In this document: positions 1 through 5,824 of the stretch, piece by piece | Position numbering within the stretch: the stretch's first letter is position 1 | How the letters are laid out: every line of letters begins with the position of its first letter | From: Nitrospirota bacterium | GTDB lineage: Bacteria > Nitrospirota > JAOUDF01 | NCBI GenBank assembly: GCA_029859385.1 | Contig: JAOUDF010000142.1 | Span: forward strand, 1 to 6,471 | Direction: 5' to 3' | Length of the DNA: 6,471 nt | The notes under the pieces: model-generated | The model's input: the letters and a program-made list of their open reading frames with translations, nothing else | Databases searched by the model: none | What the model was told of the DNA's origin: nothing | Position numbers and translations under genes: made by a program

Positions 1-1793
1 CAGCAATCTTCCGGAATGAAGGTGTGCTCTGTCAGGGTTTCATTATTTGTGTAGTGAGGGCCCCACCCGCCGGTGCATTCCAGATGGTTCCTCGATGCGT
101 TGAATGCGTAGATGGTTCCGGAGCTGAGCGGGAACAGCTTTTCTGAATACTGGGCGATGAGCTGGTATGCCTCATCGGAGGTGCGGCATGCCTGCAGAAG
201 CTCGTCCAGAGAGCTCAGGAGGGCTATCTCGCGGTTGCGCTCCTCCAGTTCCGCGACCCACTTGGTCAGTTTTTCGTTGGCCTGGTTTACCGCTTCTTCA
301 GCCAGCTTGTGCTCGGTGATGTCGTGCAGCACCTTGATGGTCCCCACATAGCTGCCCTCCTGCCATATGGGCGACATGGTCACCTCGAAGTGTCTGTCCT
401 TGATCGTCAGTTCGGTCACGTAGTGCTCGTGTTTACCCTGTTTGAATGCCTTCAGCACTTCGGCAAGGTGTGCGCCGCCCCTGCTGTGACAGGTGTGCAA
501 CGGTTTTCCGACGAGGTCGATTTCGTTAACTCCCAGTATCTGCTCGGCCTTGGGGTTGAGCATAAGGATATTGTCGCTGGCATCGGCGAAGGCGACACCT
601 TCGCTGATCTCGCGAATCAGTGTCTCAAGGCGGTTCTTCTCGGCATTAGCCTCCGTCCTCGATTCCGCAAGTCTGGCCACCATGGCATTGAAGGATGACG
701 TCAGCTCACCGATTTCATCCCTCGATGTTACGGCGACCTGTATTCCGTAATCCCCGGAGCCGAGCTTTTGCGTGGCTTTGGAAAGCCTCAGCACCGGCTT
801 GGCGATCCGGCGGGCCAGGAGATAGGCGGTCAGCGTCACGGTAAGGGCGATGACGATACCCATGGCGATGAAGTTGTTCCTGAGCTTCCGGGTAGGGGCG
901 AATGCCTCGGCCGTCGGAGTTTCCACCAGCAACGTCCAACCTGTGCCCGGGAAACACATTGACGAGCCGATTACCTCGATGCCGGCATAGTTGGTATAGA
1001 CACCGCTTGTCTCACGTCCGGACTCGCATTCCTTCACCGGTTTGCTATCGATCAGCTGCTTGAGCGGGATGCCGCCGTGTCTGGAGGGGGTGAGCAGTTG
1101 CCTGTTCCTGTCGACCAGGTAGACCTCCAGGGCGCTGCCGGTTCTTTGCATGCTTGTCGGTGCGCCGCGGTCCGTCTGAAAGCTGCCGGACATTATCTGC
1201 TCGACCCCTCGGGGCTCGTAGAAATTGATGATTACCCCCAGCAGTTCTCCCGTCTTTATGGTAGTGAGAGGCGCTGAGCAGGGGATGAGCCAGGCCTGTT
1301 CCTGGGTCTGCACAAGGGGCGGAGTGAGGGTGCCGCTGAGGAATGGCCGCTTTTTCCCCTCGATAAAATAGTCGCGCCCTGACTCGTCAAGCCCAAGATA
1401 TCGCTCATCCGTTGATGCGACCACCTTGCCGTCGCTATTGAGGATCGCGATGGCACGGATGCTGGTGTCGAGGCTCATCTTGTAGCGCCGCAAATATTCG
1501 CCCAGGGCGGTCTGTATCTCCGTATAGCGGGGACTGGATGGCGGAAGCTGGGCGAGATTTCGTATGTCGGCACGGATATGCCCATCGGATGAAAAGTCGA
1601 GGACGCGCCCCCGGATGGCGTCAAAATAGCTGTAGAGATGCCCCTCTATGGCATCGGCGGCAAGCACCATGGAGTTTGCCACCTGCTTTTCAAGGGCGGG
1701 GCGGGCCGCGATGTAGCTCAGGTAGCCGAGGGCGGCGAGGGGGACGAGGGCGGTGAGGATAAATGCGGCGATCAGTTTCGGGGTAAGGCGCAT
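1..1793 (-). CDS. Membrane sensory protein, dCache-HAMP-PAS-GAF (3' end outside window; output domain unseen)
   Basis: This is an open frame of 597 codons that runs off the left edge. The ATG (complement of 1791-1793) is preceded by AGGAAA at 1801-1806 with 7-nt spacing. Domains in order are: a signal-anchor helix at residues ~7-27; a periplasmic double Cache region at ~35-300, with a 'VAST' turn, 'GLDESGRDYF' and a second lobe ending in 'GTGWTLLVE'; a second transmembrane helix at ~307-328; a HAMP domain at ~328-380 ('DEIGELTSSFNAM'); a PAS domain at ~387-494 ending in 'HDITEH'; a short coiled linker; and a GAF domain from ~526. The GAF domain reaches 'FIPEDC' at the window edge. The protein should sense an extracytoplasmic small ligand and a cytoplasmic cue. 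GAF domains with this F-x-P-x-D-C element often precede GGDEF domains, so a diguanylate cyclase is my first guess and a histidine kinase the second. The output itself is not visible. The PAS domain has a Cys-His pair ('CHSRGG') reminiscent of the PAS domain in DUF438 proteins. Confidence 0.88.
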   Translation of the reverse strand, partial: MRLTPKLIAAFILTALVPLAALGYLSYIAARPALEKQVANSMVLAADAIEGHLYSYFDAIRGRVLDFSSDGHIRADIRNLAQLPPSSPRYTEIQTALGEYLRRYKMSLDTSIRAIAILNSDGKVVASTDERYLGLDESGRDYFIEGKKRPFLSGTLTPPLVQTQEQAWLIPCSAPLTTIKTGELLGVIINFYEPRGVEQIMSGSFQTDRGAPTSMQRTGSALEVYLVDRNRQLLTPSRHGGIPLKQLIDSKPVKECESGRETSGVYTNYAGIEVIGSSMCFPGTGWTLLVETPTAEAFAPTRKLRNNFIAMGIVIALTVTLTAYLLARRIAKPVLRLSKATQKLGSGDYGIQVAVTSRDEIGELTSSFNAMVARLAESRTEANAEKNRLETLIREISEGVAFADASDNILMLNPKAEQILGVNEIDLVGKPLHTCHSRGGAHLAEVLKAFKQGKHEHYVTELTIKDRHFEVTMSPIWQEGSYVGTIKVLHDITEHKLAEEAVNQANEKLTKWVAELEERNREIALLSSLDELLQACRTSDEAYQLIAQYSEKLFPLSSGTIYAFNASRNHLECTGGWGPHYTNNETLTEHTFIPEDC

Positions 1794-1821
1794 GACATCA
1801 TTTCCTGAGGATCTATCGCGA

Positions 1822-1858
1822 TTGTGGAAACGCCACAGGGGCTCTCTCCCTGAAAGGG
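1822..1858 (-). other. Cluster of overlapping small hairpins in the sensor gene leader
   Basis: Three short perfect inverted repeats overlap here, 29-65 nt upstream of the sensor ATG. TGTGG/CCACA lies at 1823-1827 and 1833-1837 with a 5-nt loop. CAGGG/CCCTG lies at 1836-1840 and 1848-1852 with a 7-nt loop. CCCT/AGGG lies at 1848-1851 and 1855-1858. They share bases, so they cannot all form at once. No T-tract follows on either strand, so this is not a standard intrinsic terminator for the upstream radical SAM gene. It may be a structured 5' leader or chance. The rest of the 142-nt gap (1794-1935) shows no convincing promoter. Confidence 0.25.
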
Positions 1859-1935
1859 CATTAGTGTATCGGCAGATGCTGAAATTCTCTTTACGTCAGC
1901 GGGGAAATGAAAATCAGGGTATTCCGGCGACCTGC

Positions 1936-2805
1936 CTAGGTATCGGAGCAGCACAACCCCATGACGCGGCAGGTGTAGCAGGCGGGGTGGTCGAGGGTGT
2001 AGGCGCCGAGGCTCTCTTGCAGCGTTGCGCCCATCCGGGCCGGGGGATGGTCCACAAGAATGGGGCAGACGTGGACGCCGTTGGATGTCACCATGCGGCA
2101 CCACGAGCACTGGAGGTTCCCCTTGGGGAAGTTGTAGTTGGTAAAGCACCCTTCGGTTACCCGCTCATTGTCACGGTAAGGCCGTATGCTTTCGGCGGCG
2201 CGCCCCATGTAGAGCGCGGGCATGACCTTTACCCGCGGTTCCGGTGCGCCCAGCAACGATGCCCATCGGGCCATGTCGTCGGCGATATCGGCGTTGCCGT
2301 TTTGCGTTGCGGTGATGATGGGGTTGAAGCCGGCGTTGAGAAGATTTTTTATTCCGGTTGCCGCTTTCCTGAAGGAGCCTTCTCCGCGCACCATGTCGTT
2401 GGCTGCCTCGTCGGGGCTTTCCATGCTTACGCGAAGAGTAAGTGTATTCGGTCGCTGTTTCTGAACGGTTCTCAGGCGGTCGGCCATAGCGGATGTGACG
2501 AGGGTGCCGTTGCTGAGCACGGTGACGTTGCCCGCTTTCAGAAGGTCGTCAAGAATTTCCGGCAGCTCGCTGTTCAGGAACGGTTCGCCGCCGGTAAGGT
2601 AGAACTCTTTTACACCGAGTTTTCTCGCCTCTTCAGCATGCGGCTGTATCTCGGCCCTCGTCATCATGCCAAGCCGCGAATCGTCGGGGCCGCAACTGAT
2701 GAAGCAATGAGAGCAGCGCAGGTTGCACTGCGTGCCGGCCACCTGGAACCAGAGCGTGGTAAGCTGTATGAGCGGGATCTGGGCTGGAACGGGTTTTTCG
2801 GTCAT
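1936..2805 (-). CDS. Radical SAM protein with a short SPASM-like cysteine-rich C-terminus
   Basis: The protein is 289 residues from the ATG at 2803-2805, which has GGAG at 2811-2814 with 5-nt spacing. An in-frame ATG further upstream (2890-2892) would add 29 residues, but it lacks a good ribosome site and runs across the promoter region. The radical SAM core is clear: C27-x3-C31-x2-C34 (CNLRCSHC) for the [4Fe-4S] cluster, then 'TGGEP' at 71-75, 'LSNGT' at 97-101 and 'RVSMESP' at 125-131. The tail has C220, C233, C236, C247, C276, C279, C285 and C286. C233-x9-G243-x3-C247 followed by C276-x2-C279-x5-C285 resembles the first part of a SPASM domain. The protein ends four residues after C285, so the final CX3C-gap-C of SPASM is missing. 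It probably carries at least one auxiliary Fe-S cluster. SPASM-type enzymes often modify peptides or mature cofactors, but no precursor peptide is seen nearby and the substrate is unknown. It is transcribed divergently from queD. Confidence 0.9.
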   Translation of the reverse strand: MTEKPVPAQIPLIQLTTLWFQVAGTQCNLRCSHCFISCGPDDSRLGMMTRAEIQPHAEEARKLGVKEFYLTGGEPFLNSELPEILDDLLKAGNVTVLSNGTLVTSAMADRLRTVQKQRPNTLTLRVSMESPDEAANDMVRGEGSFRKAATGIKNLLNAGFNPIITATQNGNADIADDMARWASLLGAPEPRVKVMPALYMGRAAESIRPYRDNERVTEGCFTNYNFPKGNLQCSWCRMVTSNGVHVCPILVDHPPARMGATLQESLGAYTLDHPACYTCRVMGLCCSDT

Positions 2806-2821
2806 GGCGTCTCCGGGAAGT

Positions 2822-2850
2822 TTTGTACCATCAAGGTCGCCGGTGGTCAA
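2822..2850 (-). promoter_or_regulatory. Possible sigma70 promoter for the radical SAM gene
   Basis: Reading the minus strand, TTGACC (complement of 2845-2850) and TACAAA (complement of 2822-2827) are separated by 17 nt. The -35 matches 5 of 6 consensus bases and the -10 matches 4 of 6. Transcription would start near 2815, leaving a leader of only about 10 nt with the GGAG ribosome site almost at the 5' end. That short leader is the main reason for caution. Confidence 0.4.
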
Positions 2851-2869
2851 CGGAAAAAGCTGTATCCGA

Positions 2870-2898
2870 TTGACTTTAGGGCGATGCTGCACTATAGT
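2870..2898 (+). promoter_or_regulatory. Sigma70 promoter for queD
   Basis: TTGACT (2870-2875) and TATAGT (2893-2898) are separated by exactly 17 nt, and each matches 5 of 6 consensus bases. The predicted start is near 2905, giving a leader of about 56 nt before the queD ATG. This is the strongest promoter-like sequence in the window. It probably also serves the downstream PmbA-family gene. Confidence 0.7.
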
Positions 2899-2916
2899 AG
2901 TCCTCTTCTGGACTAC
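2897..2916. repeat. Perfect 7-bp inverted repeat over the queD promoter start region
   Basis: GTAGTCC (2897-2903) and GGACTAC (2910-2916) form a perfect inverted repeat with a 6-nt spacer. It begins within the last two bases of the -10 box and spans the predicted transcription start. A repressor operator would sit well here. It could instead be a chance palindrome. Because the predicted start falls inside it, it is less likely to act as an RNA hairpin. Confidence 0.4.
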
Positions 2917-2960
2917 CCATCATGACGTCGAACCTTTAATCCCTTCCGTGAGGAGAGTCA

Positions 2961-3329
2961 ATGTACGAACTGGTAGTAGAGTCGAAATTTGCGGCCGCCC
3001 ATCAACTCAGGAATTACAACGGCCGTTGTGAAAACCTTCACGGCCACAACTGGCGCGTTACCGTCCATGTTACGGCCGAAAAGCTCAATGAAATCGGTCT
3101 TGCCATTGATTTCACCGATCTCAAGCGGCTCACCCGTGAGCAACTCGACCAGGTGGAGCATGTCTTTCTGAACGAGGTGTTTCCCTTTACCGAGATCAAT
3201 CCGTCCTCCGAAAACATCGCCCGATGGATTTACAACAATCTCTCCAAGAAGATCAACGACGGAAACGTCATGGTTTCCATGGTTACTGTATGGGAATCGG
3301 ACACGGCCTCCGCGTCATACTACGAATAA
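2961..3329 (+). CDS. queD: 6-carboxy-5,6,7,8-tetrahydropterin synthase (QueD / PTPS family)
   Basis: The protein is 122 residues, the usual length for the family. The ATG is preceded by GAGGAG at 2950-2955 with 5-nt spacing. It belongs to the 6-pyruvoyl-tetrahydropterin synthase (COG0720) tunnel-fold family. Zinc ligands are H14 (in 'FAAAHQL'), H27 and H29 (in 'CENLHGHN'). The catalytic cysteine is C23, the catalytic histidine is probably H67 ('EHVFLNE'), and the pterin-anchoring glutamate is E112 ('VTVWESDTASASYY'). QueD converts 7,8-dihydroneopterin triphosphate to 6-carboxy-tetrahydropterin, the second step from GTP towards preQ0 and queuosine in the cytoplasm. C23 followed directly by E24 gives a combined C-E-x-x-HGH motif, which the family literature links to dual QueD/folate (PTPS-I/III) enzymes. 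The family is easily misassigned by similarity alone. QueD is the best call, with a dual role possible. No queE, queC or folE lies in the window. Confidence 0.9.
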   Translation: MYELVVESKFAAAHQLRNYNGRCENLHGHNWRVTVHVTAEKLNEIGLAIDFTDLKRLTREQLDQVEHVFLNEVFPFTEINPSSENIARWIYNNLSKKINDGNVMVSMVTVWESDTASASYYE

Positions 3330-3337
3330 CTGATTAG

Positions 3338-3356
3338 ACCGGCCTGTGGGGCCGGT
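3338..3356 (+). terminator. GC-rich hairpin after queD, lacking a T-tract
   Basis: ACCGGCC (3338-3344) and GGCCGGT (3350-3356) form a perfect 7-bp stem with a 5-nt TGTGG loop, 8 nt after the queD stop. No run of T follows on either strand, so efficient intrinsic termination is doubtful. It may instead protect the queD 3' end or reduce read-through into the next gene 57 nt away. Confidence 0.4.
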
Positions 3357-3386
3357 TCCAGTATCCTAAACGGGGATAATGTCATC

Positions 3387-4720
3387 ATGGATATCAGGAG
3401 TGTTGCCCGGGAAGTCCTGCAAGGCGCGCTTAAGGAAAGCCCTGACGGTGCGGAGGTCTTTTGCGTGTCGTCCTCGTCGACGACGATAGAGGCCAAGAAG
3501 CAGCAGGTCGATGCCCTCGAGGCCGCCTGCGAACAGGGGGTTGGGCTTCGCCTGCTGGTGAAAAACAGGATAGGCTTTGCCTATTCCTCCTCCTTTGATC
3601 CCGATGCGCTTAAAAGACTGGTGACGGAAGCCCTTGCCTCGGCAAACAGCTCCGAGCCCGATTCCGCCAACTGCCTTCCGCTTCTCCCCTCGGCCTACCC
3701 CGAAGTATCGACATCCGACCCTGCCCTGATGGAGGTGACCGAGGAGCAGATCGTGGACTGGGCGGTAGCGATGGAGAAGGCGGCGCTGGAACGTGACCCG
3801 CGAATACGCGCGGTGCGGAAGTCCTCGGTGTCTACCGGGCATGGCGAGAAGTGCATCATCTCATCGACGGGTATCGACATATGTGTCCCCTATACGGTGG
3901 TATCGGCGAGCCTCATGGCCATGGCGGAAGAGGGGGGCGACTCCCAGTCGGGATGGGAATTCGACTACAGCCGCAGGGCGGGAAGGCTCGACACCCGCAA
4001 GGTTGGCGTGGCGGCGGCCGACCGGGCCCTTGGTCTGCTGGGCGCCCGAAGCGTGGGGTCGGCCTCGGTCCCGGTGGTGCTGGAAAACTCGGTGACCGCT
4101 GATTTCCTGGGGGTGTTGGCCTCTTCGTTTTCCGCCGACAACGTGCTAAAGGGGAAATCGCTGCTTGCAAAACGTGAGGGGAGCCGGATAGCCTCCCCGC
4201 TGATTTCGATCATCGACGACGGATTGATGCCGGACGGCATCGCCACCTCTCCGGCGGATGATGAAGGGGCGCCCCGCATGCGCTGCACGCTGGTTGAAGA
4301 AGGCGTCCTCAAGGGGTTTCTCCACGACAGTTATACCGCCCGAAGGACGGGGGCGGTATCGACGGGGAATGCGGTGCGGGGAGGTTTCAAGTCGGTCCCC
4401 TCGGTGGGGATCTCGAACTTCTTCATAGAGCCGGGGACCGTTTCGCTGGAAGAACTGCTCGATATGGAGAAGGGGCTTTTTGTGACCGAAGCCATGGGCG
4501 TGCATACGGCAAATCCTATATCGGGGATTTTTCCATCGGTGTCTCGGGGTTCTGGGTGGAAAAGGGGAAGGCGGTGCATCCGGTACGGGGGATGGTTATT
4601 GCCGGCAACCTGCTGGAGATGATGGAGAAGGTCGAGCAGATAGGAAATGACCTGAGGTTTTTTGGAAGAATCGGCGCGCCGGCGGTGAGGATCGGCCGGA
4701 TGTCGATCAGCGGTAAATAA
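3387..4720 (+). pseudogene. pmbA: TldE/PmbA-family protein, frameshifted near the 3' end
   Basis: From the ATG at 3387 the frame encodes a TldD/PmbA (peptidase U62) protein. An N-terminal domain occupies ~1-200. A C-terminal domain follows with 'IIDDGLMPDGIATSPADDEG', 'GVLKGFLHDSYTARRTG', 'STGNAVRGG' and 'GVHTANPISG' (~370-380). After S379-G380 the reading frame is lost and the unbroken frame ends at a TGA at 4620-4622 (411 aa). The family continuation, '(D)FSIGVSGFWVEKGKAV', then 'GMVIAGNLLEMMEKV' and 'GAPAVRIGRMSISGK', is present one frame away up to the TAA at 4718-4720. Restoring one base gives about 444 residues, close to the roughly 450 of E. coli PmbA. The HExxxH zinc motif of TldD is absent, so this is the non-catalytic TldE/PmbA partner. 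That pair forms a metalloprotease acting on unfolded peptides, such as microcin B17 precursor in E. coli. The ribosome site is weak (GGGGA, 10 nt upstream). Either a real inactivating mutation or a sequencing error would fit. Confidence 0.85.
4521..4532 (+). other. Site of one-base deletion (frameshift) in the pmbA-like gene
   Basis: The site reads TCG-GGG-ATT-TTT in the upstream frame. The family motif here is S-G-D-F-S, which needs TCG-GGG-GAT-TTT-TCC. One G is missing from the run at 4523-4526, which has four G where five are expected. The conserved Asp argues for a lost G rather than a lost T in the adjacent five-T run. Confidence 0.8.
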
Positions 4721-4744
4721 CAACGTAAACCGTCTTTTCGTTTT

Positions 4745-4773
4745 TTGCATTTCAACCATTGATGTGATACTAT
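4745..4773 (+). promoter_or_regulatory. Extended -10 promoter for the ROK kinase-lepA unit
   Basis: TACTAT (4768-4773) is preceded by TG at 4765-4766, giving an extended -10 of the form TGnTACTAT. A poor -35, TTGCAT (4745-4750), lies 17 nt upstream. Transcription would start near 4780 and leave a leader of about 80 nt. It is the only convincing promoter in the 141-nt gap between the PmbA-like gene and the kinase. Confidence 0.5.
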
Positions 4774-4808
4774 CCCGCCTCTTTTTTCGAAGGGGCAGTC
4801 TGAAGGCA

Positions 4809-4840
4809 TCAGGCAGGACTCAATACGTAGCCTGAGTGCC
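4809..4840 (+). other. Alternative hairpins in the kinase leader
   Basis: TCAGGC (4809-4814) can pair with GCCTGA (4830-4835) around a 15-nt loop. ACTC (4818-4821) can instead pair with GAGT (4834-4837), extended by GGC/GCC after a small bulge. The two pairings are mutually exclusive. No T-tract follows and no known riboswitch consensus was recognised, so a regulatory role is only a possibility. Confidence 0.2.
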
Positions 4841-4861
4841 GGATATTTTACCGGAGGAGTT

Positions 4862-5824
4862 GTGAAGAAATATGCAATAGGGGTGGACCTTGGCGGGAGC
4901 AACCTTCGCGTCGGTGTTGTTACCAAGGACGGCGAGGTCATGGAGCGTGCCAAGGAACCAAGTAATGTGTCCGAAGGGGTTGAGGCCGTTGTCAACCGGC
5001 TGGTAAACCAGCTCAAGGAGCGGGTTCGCTACGCAGGTAAAGGGCTCTGCGGCATCGGCGTGGCGGTTCCGGGAGTTGTAGAGCATGCGTCGGGGATAGT
5101 CGCCAGCGCACCAAATCTTCCGGGCTGGAAGAACGTCCCGCTTCTTGAGATGCTCCAGAACGAACTGAATGTGCCGGTAGAAATAGAAAACGATTCCAAC
5201 GCCTTTGCCCTGGGAGAAAAATGGGCCGGCGCGGGAGAGAGTTTCAATTCCTTTATCGGGATTACCCTGGGGACCGGTATCGGCGGCGGCGTTATGGTTG
5301 ACGGCAGGCTGGTGCGGGGCGCCGACGGCATGGCGGGAGAAGTTGGCCATATGACGGTCAGCCTCGATGGCCCTCACTGCAATTGCGGCAACAACGGCTG
5401 CCTTGAGACCTATTCGTCCGCCCGGGGCATTGCCGACCGGATGCGGGAGGCCATCGAGGCCGGCGGGAAGTCGCTTCTTTACAAGGAAACCGGCGGGAAT
5501 CTTTACAAGATCAATGCCGAGATGGTGTACAATGCCGCCCGCGAAGGGGGAGACCCTCTTGCACGGAATGTCATGAGGAAGATGGGAACGTATCTGGGTG
5601 TAGGCGTTGCCAACCTGGTTCATCTCCTCAATCCTGAGGCGGTGATCATCGGTGGCGGAGTGGCCGCTGCATGGGACATTTTTGCCGACACCGTTCAGAA
5701 GGAAGTAGAAAAGCGCTGTTTTGAGAAACCGGCCAAAAGAGTGAAAATCTGCCGCGGCATTCTCGGGGACGACGCTGCGATCATTGGCATGGCAAGGGTA
5801 GTGTTTGATGCGCAGAATTCGTAA
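4862..5824 (+). CDS. ROK-family sugar kinase, probably glucokinase
   Basis: The protein is 320 residues from a GTG start with a strong ribosome site (GGAGG at 4853-4857, 4-nt spacing). The phosphate-binding 'DLGGSN' is at 9-14, 'GVAVPG' at 66-71, and catalytic D111 lies in 'ENDSNAFALGE'. The second phosphate loop, 'GTGIGGGV', is at 137-144, 'EVGH' is at 160-163, and the ROK zinc site uses H163 with C173, C175 and C180 ('CNCGNNGCLE'). 'IIGGGV' near 262-267 completes the ATP site. The set of motifs and the length fit ROK glucokinases, which phosphorylate glucose to glucose-6-phosphate with ATP in the cytoplasm. ROK kinases also include N-acetylmannosamine, N-acetylglucosamine and fructose kinases, so the exact sugar is not certain. 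There is no N-terminal helix-turn-helix, which rules out a ROK repressor. The 3' end overlaps lepA by 17 nt, suggesting co-transcription. Confidence 0.93.
   Translation: MKKYAIGVDLGGSNLRVGVVTKDGEVMERAKEPSNVSEGVEAVVNRLVNQLKERVRYAGKGLCGIGVAVPGVVEHASGIVASAPNLPGWKNVPLLEMLQNELNVPVEIENDSNAFALGEKWAGAGESFNSFIGITLGTGIGGGVMVDGRLVRGADGMAGEVGHMTVSLDGPHCNCGNNGCLETYSSARGIADRMREAIEAGGKSLLYKETGGNLYKINAEMVYNAAREGGDPLARNVMRKMGTYLGVGVANLVHLLNPEAVIIGGGVAAAWDIFADTVQKEVEKRCFEKPAKRVKICRGILGDDAAIIGMARVVFDAQNS

Noticed and set aside
1794..1935. c-di-GMP riboswitch upstream of the possible diguanylate cyclase gene
   Set aside because: The leader hairpins do not match the conserved c-di-GMP-I or -II cores as far as I can read them.
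1936..2805. QueE (7-carboxy-7-deazaguanine synthase) because of the queD neighbour
   Set aside because: QueE proteins are usually around 210-245 residues without a cysteine-rich C-terminal extension. This one is 289 residues with eight C-terminal cysteines.
2806..2892. Upstream ATG adding 29 residues to the radical SAM protein
   Set aside because: The extension has no family similarity and runs through the promoter elements. The ATG at 2803-2805 has a well-spaced GGAG.
1753..2925. Long plus-strand open frame (390 codons) opposite the radical SAM gene
   Set aside because: It has no recognisable motif and no ribosome site, and it lies antisense to a gene with clear catalytic motifs. It reflects the codon bias of the GC-rich coding strand.
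2922..2939. Tiny leader peptide (ATG to TAA, five codons) before queD
   Set aside because: It has no ribosome binding site and nothing suggestive of attenuation follows. It is most likely chance.
2905..2960. preQ1 riboswitch in the queD leader
   Set aside because: The short leader shows no recognisable preQ1-I stem-loop with an A-rich tail and no clear pseudoknot pairing.
4521..4532. Programmed -1 frameshift in the pmbA-like gene
   Set aside because: There is no good slippery heptamer in the zero frame and no obvious downstream stem-loop or pseudoknot. The conserved Asp is restored only by an added G.
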